Shown here: in pieces, positions 18,061 to 26,063 of the stretch
Layout of the letters: every line of letters begins with the position of its first letter
Position numbering within the stretch: the first letter of the stretch is position 1
Assembly: GCA_964561705.1 (NCBI GenBank)
Contig: CAZLQJ010000001.1
Span: 49,654-113,653, forward strand
Direction: 5' to 3'
DNA: 64,000 nucleotides
Source: HGM12587 sp964561705
Lineage (GTDB): Bacteria > Bacillota > Clostridia > Lachnospirales > Lachnospiraceae
Program-made: the position numbers and the translations under genes
Notes under the pieces: model-generated
Told to the model about the DNA's origin: nothing
The model's database searches: none
Seen by the model: the letters and a program-made list of their open reading frames with translations, nothing else

Positions 18061-21000
18061 CTAAATCAATCCTCTGCGGATCCTTTCCATACGAAGCTGT
18101 TCCTGAAACTTTTTCATGACCTGATCATTTTCATTTGCGGCTTCCTTTCTGACTTCTTTTTTTTGCAGATGTTGTTCAAATTCCTTCTGCCGCTCTTCAA
18201 GTTTTTGCAGCTGCCTTTTTTGCTGTTCCGATTGCTGTTCCAGTCTTGTCAGCTGCTGTTCCTGTTTTTCATGAAACTCTTCAGTTTTTTCTACACGATT
18301 TTGAAAATATTCAAATCTTTCTGAAACCTGGTTCTTCTTTTCCGGTACAATGATCTCCCTACTTTCCATCAGCTGTCTGATCTCCGGGCGTTCCGACAAT
18401 TGTTTCCACGTGACAACCTCTTCCGTCTTCACTTTTCTCTCCACTTCCGGCTCTGCTTCCAACTCCCGGATCAGATTATTTTGCAGAAGATATTCTGTCA
18501 TTTTTGAATCCTGCATCTTACGCTCCACAATCTGTTCTTCCGACATCTCATGTTCCACGATCCGCTCTTCCAGCGTCCCCCGTTCCACAATTGTTTCACT
18601 TTGCAGGTCTGCAAACGTACTCAAAACTTCCTGCTCCCACGATATCACTTCGTTGTGATTTGATACGGAATGAACGATTTCCATCATCTGTTGTGTTTGT
18701 CGATCTTTGATAATCGTTCTTCCCGAAAAAACATTCCGAAGGGTTTCCCTTAGGAACTTTGAAATTTCCGGAAGTTCCTTTACCAACATTTCCGTATCTA
18801 TTTTTTCCAATATATGACCAATCACTGTAGACAATTCTTTTGAAATCTGAACATTTTGGGACAATCGTTCCCGATGCTCCAGGTTTCGTTCCACTTCACT
18901 TTCCAGTATAGTCAATTCTTCTGTTGACAATTTTTCAACTTCCTTTTGCATGATCTCAAAAATCTTTGATTCACTATGCAAATAAACCTTCGTGTCTGTG
19001 TGATTTTCTCCGACAACCACATCCCTGTCAGTCATCTGCATTCGCTCTGTGAAAATATTTTTGTCAGTAAATGCGTTTCTATCGATGATTACGTTTCTGT
19101 CAACAAGCACATTTCTATCAGTGATTACGTTTCTGTCAGTAAGTGCATTTCTATCGGTGATTTCATTTCTATCGCTGTTCACTCTTTTTTCGATAGCCTG
19201 CCAGATGAATTCACAGAATTTTTCTGAAAAATGTGGCAGTTCCTTGAAAAGATCCCCCCTGTCAATATTTTCCAGCAGTTGTTTTGTTAATTCTTCTGTT
19301 AATTTTTTTGTTTCTTTTAATGTGTTTTTTATTTCTTTTAAAACATTTTCATTTCTAACAAGCTGAGCACTTTTCAAATGAATTTCCGGAGAAACTTCTG
19401 TATAAATTTTAGAAGGATCTCTATACTCTGTCTCTTTTTCAAAAAGTTCTCTTTCCAATCTTTGAACATCTTTTTCTGATAACTGTTCCACATGCTGCTG
19501 CAAACTTCGATAGATCAATGATTTTTCAAAAACCTTAGCATTTTCGGATTTATTTTCATAGGATCCCCGCTCATCCAATACAGTTCTTATAATGTCCTGG
19601 ATTTCCAGACGAAGCTCCGGAAATTCTTCTAATAAAGTTTCTATATCCATATGCCGTAAAACCCGACCTACCAGTACCGATGTTATCTGCTGTTCCTGCT
19701 GCATCGGCAATTCTAAAAAAGTCTGAAGCTCTGATACTTCCGGTGTTATCCGAAACTGCAGTAATTCTGATATAATCTGAAGTTCTGATTCTTCTGACTG
19801 CATCCAAAATTGTGGTAATTCTGTTATGATCTGTAGTTTTGATAATTCCGGTAATATCCGGAACTGTGGTAACTCTGTTATGATCTGTAGTTTTGATAAT
19901 TCTCTTAATAAAACTTCCCGGTCTGTCCGACTCAACAACTTCTGAAGAAAAACATTAATCATTTTATTTTTCTCTTCAAGATGATCAAATACAATCTTTT
20001 CATCCTTAGAAATTTGAGTCTCAGAGGATCCGTTTTCGTCCAAAACTTCCTTCCAAAGTTCTGTAAGTTCTTCCACTGAAAAATTCAACATCTCATCATA
20101 AAACATTTGAAAAATCAATGAGTTCTCATGCACCACACGCTCATCAATTTGATTGCTTACCATTTTGCGAATAAGCTGCTCGCATCCTGACGTTTCACTT
20201 TCAAGGAAGCTGTGCTCCACTGTAACCTGCTCATGAGATACTTCACCAGACACTTTATGAAATACCTCTCTGATCATTTCCTTCAACCGGATGTTTAACT
20301 GAGAAGATACCTGCTTTAAACTTTGCAATTCCGTTTCAACAACTTCTTTTTGCAATTCTGTCTGTCCGTTTTGAAAAAACGTTCTTTGGAGGAACTCCAT
20401 TTGAATGTTTTTTCGCTCAGATTCTGATAGAAGTTCCAGTTCCTCATTAATCAGTTGCTGCAGCTTTGTTTCTTTTTGAAGCTGATGTTGCAGCTTTGTT
20501 TCCTGTTGAAAATATGTTTTCCGGCTTTCCTGTTTTAATACCTGGTGCAGGATTTCATAAAATTTCTCTCGTACTGCCGGAAGTTCCCAAATCAGTGAAT
20601 CTGACTCTGTTTCTATCAATAATTTATGGATGAATGCTGCGGAAGTTTCTGTTAGGACAGATTCATAGGTAAGTTCCTGATCTGTTTCTAAATCTTCTCC
20701 TTGCAGCTGTTCATTTTCAATCTTTATCTGCTCTCTATACAGATTTTCTGCCTGTTCTAATACTTGTCGGCAGAAATATAACTTTTCTAACCGTTCTACA
20801 ATCTCTTTTTGCAATTGTTCCTGTCTTACCAGGATTTCTTTTTTTGTTTTCTGTTTTAAAATTGTCACCTGCTGCTCTAAAATCGCAAGTTCCCTGCAAA
20901 ATTCCTGCCATACAGAGAAACCTTCTATATTCTCTATATTTTCTATATTTTCTATATTTTCTGTACTTTCTATATTTTCCGTACTTTTGGTTTGCTGAAC

Positions 21001-21759
21001 CTCTTCTGTATGTTCTAAGCTTTCCGTCCTCCAGACATCTTCGATACGCTCCATGCTCTTGATGTCCTTTGTGCTCTCGATGCTCTCTGTACACTCTCTT
21101 CGCTGTACATTTTCGATGCGTTCTATCTCCTCTGCTTTTTGAAGTTTTTCTGCGCTCTCGATGCGCTGTACGTTTTCAACACGTTCTGCACCTTCTATTC
21201 TTTGAACCTTTTCTGTATGCTCAACGATTTCATTTTTTTCACAATTTTCCAGCTGATGCATACTTTCTGTATTCACAACATGTGCTGTACGTTGGTTCTC
21301 CTCCAGATTCTGCACCTTTTCCACATCTTTTCTTTCAAATAACCTACACTGGCGCTGTTCCAGTTCCCGATATTCCTTAATCAGCATATCTAACTGACTA
21401 ACCAACTGGGTTTCACGGGATTTTTCCCGAAGCATTTCCACCGCTCCTGGCAAAACAGTCTCCCGCAGGATTTTTTGATAGAATTCTCTATTATTTTCTT
21501 CTCTGGTAACCAGTTTTACGGTTTCTTTTTCACGAAGTATATACTCTCTTACACGTTCTTCTTCCGGCTCTTTTCCTATTTCTTCCTCCTCCGGCACAGC
21601 TGGCTGCAGATACACGAAAGAGGCAGGATCAAACATATAAGCTTCTCCCTGCCCACTCTTTTCAAAAATTTCTTTCACAAACAGCGACGTTCTGCTGATA
21701 GATTGCGGAAGTTCTGTTCGTTTTCCCAATAGATACTTTTTTCCTATCTGCACAAGCAT
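18061..21759 (-). CDS. Giant repeat-rich coiled-coil protein, tape-measure candidate
   Basis: 1,232 residues, very rich in Glu, Gln, Leu and Arg, with almost no Gly, Pro or Trp after the first 60 residues, so mostly continuous alpha helix or coiled coil. It contains three tandem repeat arrays: a run of E-N-I triplets near residue 265-275, four copies of an 18-residue unit with core 'LSKLQIITELPQF' near 620-690, and about nine hexapeptides N-x-x-T-D-R near 865-915. It sits between the second tube protein and the LysM adaptor, where Afp6 would be, and no other tape-measure candidate is present. It lacks the hydrophobic segment common in phage tape measures. A fully helical chain of this length would span roughly 185 nm (0.15 nm per residue). 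Assignment is by position and composition. Confidence 0.65.
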   Translation of the reverse strand: MLVQIGKKYLLGKRTELPQSISRTSLFVKEIFEKSGQGEAYMFDPASFVYLQPAVPEEEEIGKEPEEERVREYILREKETVKLVTREENNREFYQKILRETVLPGAVEMLREKSRETQLVSQLDMLIKEYRELEQRQCRLFERKDVEKVQNLEENQRTAHVVNTESMHQLENCEKNEIVEHTEKVQRIEGAERVENVQRIESAEKLQKAEEIERIENVQRRECTESIESTKDIKSMERIEDVWRTESLEHTEEVQQTKSTENIESTENIENIENIENIEGFSVWQEFCRELAILEQQVTILKQKTKKEILVRQEQLQKEIVERLEKLYFCRQVLEQAENLYREQIKIENEQLQGEDLETDQELTYESVLTETSAAFIHKLLIETESDSLIWELPAVREKFYEILHQVLKQESRKTYFQQETKLQHQLQKETKLQQLINEELELLSESERKNIQMEFLQRTFFQNGQTELQKEVVETELQSLKQVSSQLNIRLKEMIREVFHKVSGEVSHEQVTVEHSFLESETSGCEQLIRKMVSNQIDERVVHENSLIFQMFYDEMLNFSVEELTELWKEVLDENGSSETQISKDEKIVFDHLEEKNKMINVFLQKLLSRTDREVLLRELSKLQIITELPQFRILPELSKLQIITELPQFWMQSEESELQIISELLQFRITPEVSELQTFLELPMQQEQQITSVLVGRVLRHMDIETLLEEFPELRLEIQDIIRTVLDERGSYENKSENAKVFEKSLIYRSLQQHVEQLSEKDVQRLERELFEKETEYRDPSKIYTEVSPEIHLKSAQLVRNENVLKEIKNTLKETKKLTEELTKQLLENIDRGDLFKELPHFSEKFCEFIWQAIEKRVNSDRNEITDRNALTDRNVITDRNVLVDRNVIIDRNAFTDKNIFTERMQMTDRDVVVGENHTDTKVYLHSESKIFEIMQKEVEKLSTEELTILESEVERNLEHRERLSQNVQISKELSTVIGHILEKIDTEMLVKELPEISKFLRETLRNVFSGRTIIKDRQTQQMMEIVHSVSNHNEVISWEQEVLSTFADLQSETIVERGTLEERIVEHEMSEEQIVERKMQDSKMTEYLLQNNLIRELEAEPEVERKVKTEEVVTWKQLSERPEIRQLMESREIIVPEKKNQVSERFEYFQNRVEKTEEFHEKQEQQLTRLEQQSEQQKRQLQKLEERQKEFEQHLQKKEVRKEAANENDQVMKKFQEQLRMERIRRGLI
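19040..19180 (-). repeat. 18-bp tandem repeats coding for N-x-x-T-D-R hexapeptides
   Basis: Inside the tape-measure candidate, about eight or nine degenerate copies of an 18-bp unit encode N-E/A/V-x-T-D-R hexapeptides (for example NALTDR, NVITDR, NVIIDR). On the plus strand they show as recurring 'gtttctgtca' / 'atttctatca' blocks. Unit length is a multiple of three, so changes in copy number would keep the frame. Confidence 0.8.
19700..19905 (-). repeat. 54-bp tandem repeats coding for an 18-residue unit
   Basis: Four successive copies of an 18-residue unit with core 'LQIITELPQF' in the tape-measure candidate. Copies 1 and 2 are nearly identical at DNA level ('gttatgatctgtagttttg' recurs about 54 bases apart), copies 3 and 4 diverged. 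Confidence 0.8.
20926..20985 (-). repeat. 9-bp microsatellite coding for E-N-I
   Basis: A run of 9-bp units, 'ctatatttt' on the plus strand, codes for Glu-Asn-Ile triplets. Four units are near perfect and are flanked by diverged ones ending in 'gtacttt'. Slippage would add or remove three residues at a time without breaking the frame. Confidence 0.8.
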
Positions 21760-21787
21760 CTGCCTCCTGTCGTTTCATCCATCGTCA

Positions 21788-22234
21788 TTAAATATCCAGC
21801 TTGACCAAACCGGTATGCGCAATCTCCAAAGTCTCGATCAATACCTCATTTCCCATCGCATTCAGATCCGAGAATTGTCGTTTCACGATCAGCCCCTTTT
21901 TGATATAAAATGCCTTCTGCAATTCGATCCCATTTTTTAAGAGCATGATCGTCACCAGTTCTACCTGCTTTCCTTCCATCAAAAGCTCGAATCCCAAATC
22001 TGTGATTCCGGCACGTACACCCTTTTCCAAAATCAATGTATCCGGGCTGCTTTTCGGTTTCTTAAATAAATGTGGATAATCATTATTTCCGCCTTCAACA
22101 ACTGCATCATATTCAATCTGAGCCGTCAAATTGGAAACTTTTGAAAAACTCAGCAGCAACGGTCCAATGGTTACCAAAAAGCTATAACTTGGCACCAATT
22201 TTTCCCTTGGATCCGATAAAATATTGGTCAGCAT
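21788..22234 (-). CDS. Second tube protein / tube initiator (gp19-like, Afp5-type)
   Basis: 148 residues of the T4 gp19-like tube family. Shared with the main tube protein are the hairpin region and the ending: 'VLIETLEIAHTGLVKLDI' here, 'AIETLEIAHEGMTRVS' there. N-terminal 'YSFLVTIGPLLLSFSKVSNL' corresponds to the tube fold's first strands. Its place after the chaperone and before the coiled-coil gene matches Afp5/Pvc5, the first tube ring on the baseplate. A G-rich ribosome site precedes the ATG at 22234. Confidence 0.87.
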   Translation of the reverse strand: MLTNILSDPREKLVPSYSFLVTIGPLLLSFSKVSNLTAQIEYDAVVEGGNNDYPHLFKKPKSSPDTLILEKGVRAGITDLGFELLMEGKQVELVTIMLLKNGIELQKAFYIKKGLIVKRQFSDLNAMGNEVLIETLEIAHTGLVKLDI

Positions 22235-22246
22235 CCTCGTACCCCC

Positions 22247-22483
22247 CTATAATTTAAATGGATTTTCCGGTTCCTGGTTCAACCTGCTGTTGATTCTTGA
22301 AACTTCCTTACACCACCGAAGTCTTTCCAAATGACTCATCTTTAGAATCTCCCCATGCCCCCAGTGCATGTAATAACCGATAAAAGCCGCTTCCTCATAT
22401 ATTTTCTCTGCCGGATACGTGGTTAGTCCCCGGCATCCATAAAATTTACAGGAATCTCCAAAACTTTCCCACAATGTGGACAT
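22247..22483 (-). CDS. Small DUF6760-like CIS protein
   Basis: 78 residues. From about residue 20 it fits the small DUF6760-type protein of eCIS loci: 'TYPAEKIYEEAAFIGYYMHW' followed by 'HLERLRWCKEVSRINSR'. The first 20 residues do not look conserved, and AAGGGA is only about 3 bases from ATG 22483, so the true start may be internal. Its 5' end overlaps the displaced frame of the tail-assembly chaperone gene, as expected if that gene originally ran to 22423. Probably an assembly factor working with the chaperone; that is inference from position. Confidence 0.72.
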   Translation of the reverse strand: MSTLWESFGDSCKFYGCRGLTTYPAEKIYEEAAFIGYYMHWGHGEILKMSHLERLRWCKEVSRINSRLNQEPENPFKL

Positions 22484-22539
22484 ATTCCCTTATAGGATGG
22501 GATTTCCATGGTATTTACACGCTGATACAGATCCTGGAG
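22423..22539 (-). other. Displaced C-terminal frame of tail-assembly chaperone with CPHC knuckle
   Basis: In the frame one base back from the chaperone, 38 codons without a stop read 'LQDLYQRVNTMEIPSYK' and then 'GICPHCGKVLEIPVNFMDAG', ending at a TAA at 22425-22423. The residues look like real protein (a zinc-knuckle CPHC and an ordinary hydrophobic pattern). They continue the chaperone far more naturally than the eight residues it has after residue 85 in its own frame. This is best explained by a frame break at about 22534-22541. Confidence 0.6.
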
Positions 22540-22790
22540 GCCAGATCCATCGTATAAAGACCCTCGATCACACGTGTATCCACTGCCGGCAAAGAGCCGA
22601 GCCTGGTAATTACCCTTGCTAATAAAATAATTGTCAGGTAACTCGGATTCTGCTGAACCCGTGGATCCTTCAACGGCAGGATTTCGTCAGCAGCATTCGC
22701 CATGCGCATGACTCCTTCTTTATGTATATTTCCATCTCGATCTTTAAACCCTTTTGGAAGGGTAAAAGGGTATTCTGTCTGAAAATCCAT
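22515..22790 (-). CDS. Tail-assembly chaperone-like protein, apparently frameshifted near its end
   Basis: The frame reads 91 residues from ATG 22790 ('MDFQTEYPFTLPKGF'). AAAGGAG lies 7 bases upstream, so the longer open frame to 22835 is not used; the ATG just before (22793) is a possible alternative. 'GVMRMANAADEILPLKDPRV' and 'LTIILLARVITRLGSLPAVD' fit the CIS/phage tail-assembly protein family found between tube and second tube genes. The last residues (SRICISV) look out of frame: a conserved-looking CPHC-containing tail lies in the next frame. So either the gene carries a small deletion, the assembly has an indel, or recoding occurs; I see no slippery heptamer. Confidence 0.72.
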   Translation of the reverse strand: MDFQTEYPFTLPKGFKDRDGNIHKEGVMRMANAADEILPLKDPRVQQNPSYLTIILLARVITRLGSLPAVDTRVIEGLYTMDLASRICISV

Positions 22791-22820
22791 CATTTTCTCC
22801 TTTTTCCAACGAAAGAAGGT

Positions 22821-22859
22821 GCTGTAAGACCTCACAAACTCCTTTTTCAGTCTTACAGC
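22821..22859 (-). promoter_or_regulatory. Intercistronic stem-loop after the tube gene
   Basis: Perfect 10-bp inverted repeat (gctgtaagac at 22821-22830, gtcttacagc at 22850-22859) with a 19-base loop, between the tube gene stop and the chaperone start. No run of T follows, so it is probably not a full terminator; it may protect the abundant sheath-tube mRNA or partly stop transcription. Confidence 0.6.
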
Positions 22860-22880
22860 ATCCTCTATCTTATTTTGTCA

Positions 22881-23306
22881 CTAAGAAACTCTTGTCATTC
22901 CTTCATGTGCAATTTCCAGCGTTTCAATTGCAATTTCAGAAGAAGTTGCATTAAAATCCGGTGCTGTATACTTGGTCGGCCATGCATTGATTACCTGCCA
23001 TGAAGCTGCCGGAGACTCTTCCTGATCCAGCAATGTAATCGTAATCGTTTTACGTTCTACTGCACCATTGATTCCTGCAGTGATCCATTCATAAAGCACC
23101 ATAGAATCCGCAAGTCCCTGCTTCAAGGTAATATTTCCATATTTTTTCAGACCCGGAACCTTCATTGGTGTCTGAACCATATCACCTTCCCGGTACTCTA
23201 TTACATCAATGGAAGCATCAAATCCGGTAACTTCGGAAAATCCGCCTGCATCAAGTCCGTCAATTTCTACTTTATATCTAAATTTACCATGTGGATATGA
23301 TGGCAT
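22881..23306 (-). CDS. Inner tube protein (gp19-like, Afp1/Pvc1-type)
   Basis: 141 residues, a standard CIS tube protein that stacks as hexamers to form the inner tube propelled by the sheath. Family features: 'YKVEIDGLDAGGFSEVTGFD', 'KYGNITLKQGLADSMVLYEW' and 'ASWQVINAWPTKYTAPDF', ending in 'IAIETLEIAHEGMTRVS'. The ATG has AGAGGAG 9 bases upstream. It follows the sheath gene after 45 bases. Confidence 0.95.
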   Translation of the reverse strand: MPSYPHGKFRYKVEIDGLDAGGFSEVTGFDASIDVIEYREGDMVQTPMKVPGLKKYGNITLKQGLADSMVLYEWITAGINGAVERKTITITLLDQEESPAASWQVINAWPTKYTAPDFNATSSEIAIETLEIAHEGMTRVS

Positions 23307-23351
23307 ATCTATACACTCCTCTCACTTCAATAGATTTTATAAACACCCTGC

Positions 23352-25097
23352 CTATTCTGCAGCTTCGTTTGTCTTCTGAGAAATTCTAAATACAACAAAT
23401 TCGGCCGGTTTTACAGGTGCGACACCAATCACGCAGATCAAACGTCCATTGTCGATATCATCCTGACTCATCGTATTGCGTCCAATGTTTACAAAGAACG
23501 CTTCCTCCGGTGAACTTCCTGCCAAGGAACCGGATCTCCAAAGACCTGTCAGGAATACACTGATCGTACGCTGAACTCTTACCCAGAGGATCTCATCATT
23601 TGGTTCAAAAACTGCCCAGTTTGTATTCGCTTTGATTGACTCCTCAATGAAGATAAATAACCGACGAACATTGATATATTTCCAGCTTGGATTGCTCGAA
23701 GCTGTTCTCGCACCCCATACACGGATTCCCTGTCCCGGGAAGCTTCTGATCAGATTCACACCCTTTGGATTTAAAATATCCTGCTCGCCCTTATTAAACT
23801 GGCAATCTAATCCTACACAGGCACGAACTGCTTCATTTGCCGGAGCCTTATGTACGCCTCTGGTATTATCACTTCTTGCATAAATACCAATCATAGATCC
23901 TGATGGCGGAATTGCAATGTTCTTTTTATCCAATGGATCAAAAATTGTAAGCCATGGATGATATAACGCTGCATAATTGCTGTCAAAAATATCTCTGTGC
24001 GCCATAACATCCTGTACTTTTCTGGCATCTCTTGGAATATCCAGAACTGCAAAACGGCTGGCAAGGCTCTCACAATGTGCAACTAACATTAACTGCACAT
24101 TTGGATCTGTGACACCCGGTACTGCCATGATTGATACCACATCATTATCAAGGAAGGACTGAATACCGGTACGTCTTCCTGCACCATTATCGGAACCGAT
24201 AAAATCTGCAGCTGTAATATTCTCTACAGAACCGTTGCTTCCACCTGAAAATGTAATACTGATCAATGCGGTTTCTTCGCTATCCTCAGCTAACAATTCG
24301 GTAAATGGAGCCATCGGTACCTCTGTTTCTTTTCCAACATACTGCGCTGTGATCAGATCAGATTTCGCAACTTTCTTATCTAGATAATTTGCTGAATTAA
24401 TGTTAAAGGATACATTTTCGTAAAGTTCTACCTGATCGTTGTATTTCACTTCCAGATTAAATTCACAAGTTGTGATCACTTTTGTCGGCAAAAGATTTCG
24501 ATCTGTGACACCTTCCGGAAATTCATTCGCAAAGGTTACGACATGATCCTGATTTTTTACAACCTTGTTATAGATTACTTCCATCTTATCAGAGTACATC
24601 ACCACATCACCCGGCTGGAAACCTGCCCCATTTTTTACCAGGTATTTCTTTCCATCTGCGGTATCCAGGACCTCCAAAATCTGTGTTTTTGCTTTGCTGG
24701 ATGGTGTTACAACGATGCGGATATCATCGCCCCAAATTCCCGGATTTTTTGCTGCAAATCTGACAGCTGCTCCTTCTTTTGCCGGTGCATAACCTACTGC
24801 ACACTTCGCATCCTGTGGTGCCACACGGGATACAAAACAGCGGGAACCTCCATTAATAAAGAAATGTTCTACCGCATAAGCCAGATAACGATATTCTCCG
24901 AATTCATTTTCTGACAGATAACCGCCGTAATTTCTCTTGAAATCGGCAAAATTAGTAATCAACTGTGGAACCCCTTCTACCGGTCCTCGCTCTGCCAGTC
25001 CGATAAATCCTGCTGTACTTGTTCCTACGCCTTCCATTGGCTTACCGCCGGATTCGAATTCTTCCACATAAACTCCTGGTGATAAATATTCAGCCAT
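23352..25097 (-). CDS. Contractile sheath protein
   Basis: 581 residues. N-terminal 'YLSPGVYVEEFESGGKPMEG' followed by 'STAGFIGLAERGPVEGVPQL' is the classic sheath start (T4 gp18/Afp2/Pvc2 family). The C-terminal contractile core contains 'IRVWGARTASSNPSWKYINV' and 'RRLFIFIEESIKANTNWAVF', ending in the handshake strand region. Only one sheath gene is present (Afp has three), so one subunit type builds the whole sheath. The start ATG has no Shine-Dalgarno site within normal distance; an excellent AAAGGAGGT lies 59 bases upstream beyond a strong hairpin. Confidence 0.95.
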   Translation of the reverse strand: MAEYLSPGVYVEEFESGGKPMEGVGTSTAGFIGLAERGPVEGVPQLITNFADFKRNYGGYLSENEFGEYRYLAYAVEHFFINGGSRCFVSRVAPQDAKCAVGYAPAKEGAAVRFAAKNPGIWGDDIRIVVTPSSKAKTQILEVLDTADGKKYLVKNGAGFQPGDVVMYSDKMEVIYNKVVKNQDHVVTFANEFPEGVTDRNLLPTKVITTCEFNLEVKYNDQVELYENVSFNINSANYLDKKVAKSDLITAQYVGKETEVPMAPFTELLAEDSEETALISITFSGGSNGSVENITAADFIGSDNGAGRRTGIQSFLDNDVVSIMAVPGVTDPNVQLMLVAHCESLASRFAVLDIPRDARKVQDVMAHRDIFDSNYAALYHPWLTIFDPLDKKNIAIPPSGSMIGIYARSDNTRGVHKAPANEAVRACVGLDCQFNKGEQDILNPKGVNLIRSFPGQGIRVWGARTASSNPSWKYINVRRLFIFIEESIKANTNWAVFEPNDEILWVRVQRTISVFLTGLWRSGSLAGSSPEEAFFVNIGRNTMSQDDIDNGRLICVIGVAPVKPAEFVVFRISQKTNEAAE

Positions 25098-25107
25098 TCA
25101 TTTGCCC

Positions 25108-25165
25108 GGTTCCCTCGCGCAGGAATGTTGTTCTTCATTCCTGCCAGGAACCAGATACCTCCTTT
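25108..25165 (-). promoter_or_regulatory. Sheath leader: consensus Shine-Dalgarno site plus strong hairpin
   Basis: On the minus strand AAAGGAGGT (25157-25165) is followed after four bases by a hairpin: outer 6-bp stem 25108-25113/25147-25152, small internal loop, inner perfect 9-bp stem 25119-25127/25136-25144, 8-base loop. Ten bases later comes the sheath ATG (25097). Folding brings the ribosome site to about 14 bases from the ATG instead of 59. No other good ribosome site precedes this ATG. Confidence 0.6.
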
Positions 25166-25212
25166 CATGTTATATTGTTTTCATGTTGCACATTTGTTTT
25201 TGTTATAACTAC

Positions 25213-25221
25213 ACTATATCA
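25213..25221 (-). promoter_or_regulatory. Possible extended -10 promoter of the structural operon
   Basis: TGATATAGT (TGnTATAGT) on the minus strand about 116 bases before the sheath ATG, in an AT-rich 172-bp gap. I see no convincing -35, which would fit activator-dependent transcription. A short CATTCT/AGAATG repeat upstream is too weak to call a terminator. Confidence 0.35.
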
Positions 25222-25269
25222 GCCCGTTCTATACATTCTTATAATCAGAATGCTCTTCATTGCATCTTT

Positions 25270-26037
25270 TTAAATTTTTTTATCTACTTCATCTGGTTCT
25301 TCTTCCGGCAGATCTTCCGCTGTTTCACCTTCCGCAGATTCAAAATAGATTGTTCGAATAAGATCTTCCTTCTTTATCAGATTTCTTGCCTTTTCCTGTG
25401 TAAATTCCAGTTCCCGGTAAAACCTCCGATACATTTCCTGCTTTTCTGAACGTTCCTGGTAAAAACTTTCCTGTTCACGACTCCAAAACTGTGTGCCTGC
25501 ACGATCATCTTTTTCCAGGCTTCCTCTTAACTGTTCCTGGATTTCCTTTCGAAGCTCCTCATCTTCCCTTTTCCGCATAAATGGAAGTACCTTCTGTCCA
25601 CTTTGCTGATAATTTTCGTCCATCATCTCCTGAATGCGTTCCATCATATACAAAGGTGTTTCCTCTAATCTTTCTTTGTATAAGATCGCGCTGTCACGAC
25701 GGCTGTGACTATTGGTTCGAAAATCCCCACGAAGTTCACTGATCGTTGCAATACGGCTGCCCTCAACTTCCTTGTGATCCTTCTTCAAACCCGGTCCTTC
25801 CGCTCTTCGCCTTTCATGAACAACCATCGTCAATTCCTTTTCCTGATTTGCCCCCCATGCGATGCCGCCGTAGGAACTTTCCATTTTCATCATTTCTCTG
25901 GGACGTTTCTGTGCTGAATTCTCTATTTCCGGAGGATGATATGCTGTCAATGGCTTTTTCTTGTCCTTCTTCTCCTTTCCCAGACTACGATAGCGGCCAT
26001 CAGATCTTTGCCAGTCTTTTTTCTCATATTCCATCAT
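25270..26037 (-). CDS. Highly charged unknown protein between toxin and sheath genes
   Basis: 255 residues, no membrane segment, very rich in Lys, Arg, Glu and Gln. The N-terminal 100 residues look disordered; residues 120-230 look helical ('MMERIQEMMDENYQQSGQKV', 'EQESFYQERSEKQEMYRRFY'); the end is acidic. No family recognised. It lies 26 bases below the ADP-ribosyltransferase gene and 172 bases above the sheath gene, so it is more likely part of the toxin transcript than of the structural operon. A chaperone or loading adaptor for the toxin, or an immunity-type partner, are the natural hypotheses. Confidence 0.7.
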   Translation of the reverse strand: MMEYEKKDWQRSDGRYRSLGKEKKDKKKPLTAYHPPEIENSAQKRPREMMKMESSYGGIAWGANQEKELTMVVHERRRAEGPGLKKDHKEVEGSRIATISELRGDFRTNSHSRRDSAILYKERLEETPLYMMERIQEMMDENYQQSGQKVLPFMRKREDEELRKEIQEQLRGSLEKDDRAGTQFWSREQESFYQERSEKQEMYRRFYRELEFTQEKARNLIKKEDLIRTIYFESAEGETAEDLPEEEPDEVDKKI

Positions 26038-26063
26038 TTAATCCTTTTACTTATCAACATTTT

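Noticed and set aside
19040..19180. CRISPR-like array
   Set aside because: Repeats are 18 bp without spacers and code for hexapeptides inside an intact reading frame.
22530..22545. Programmed -1 frameshift in the chaperone gene
   Set aside because: No X-XXY-YYZ slippery heptamer or following pseudoknot is visible at the break; a deletion or base-calling error is simpler.
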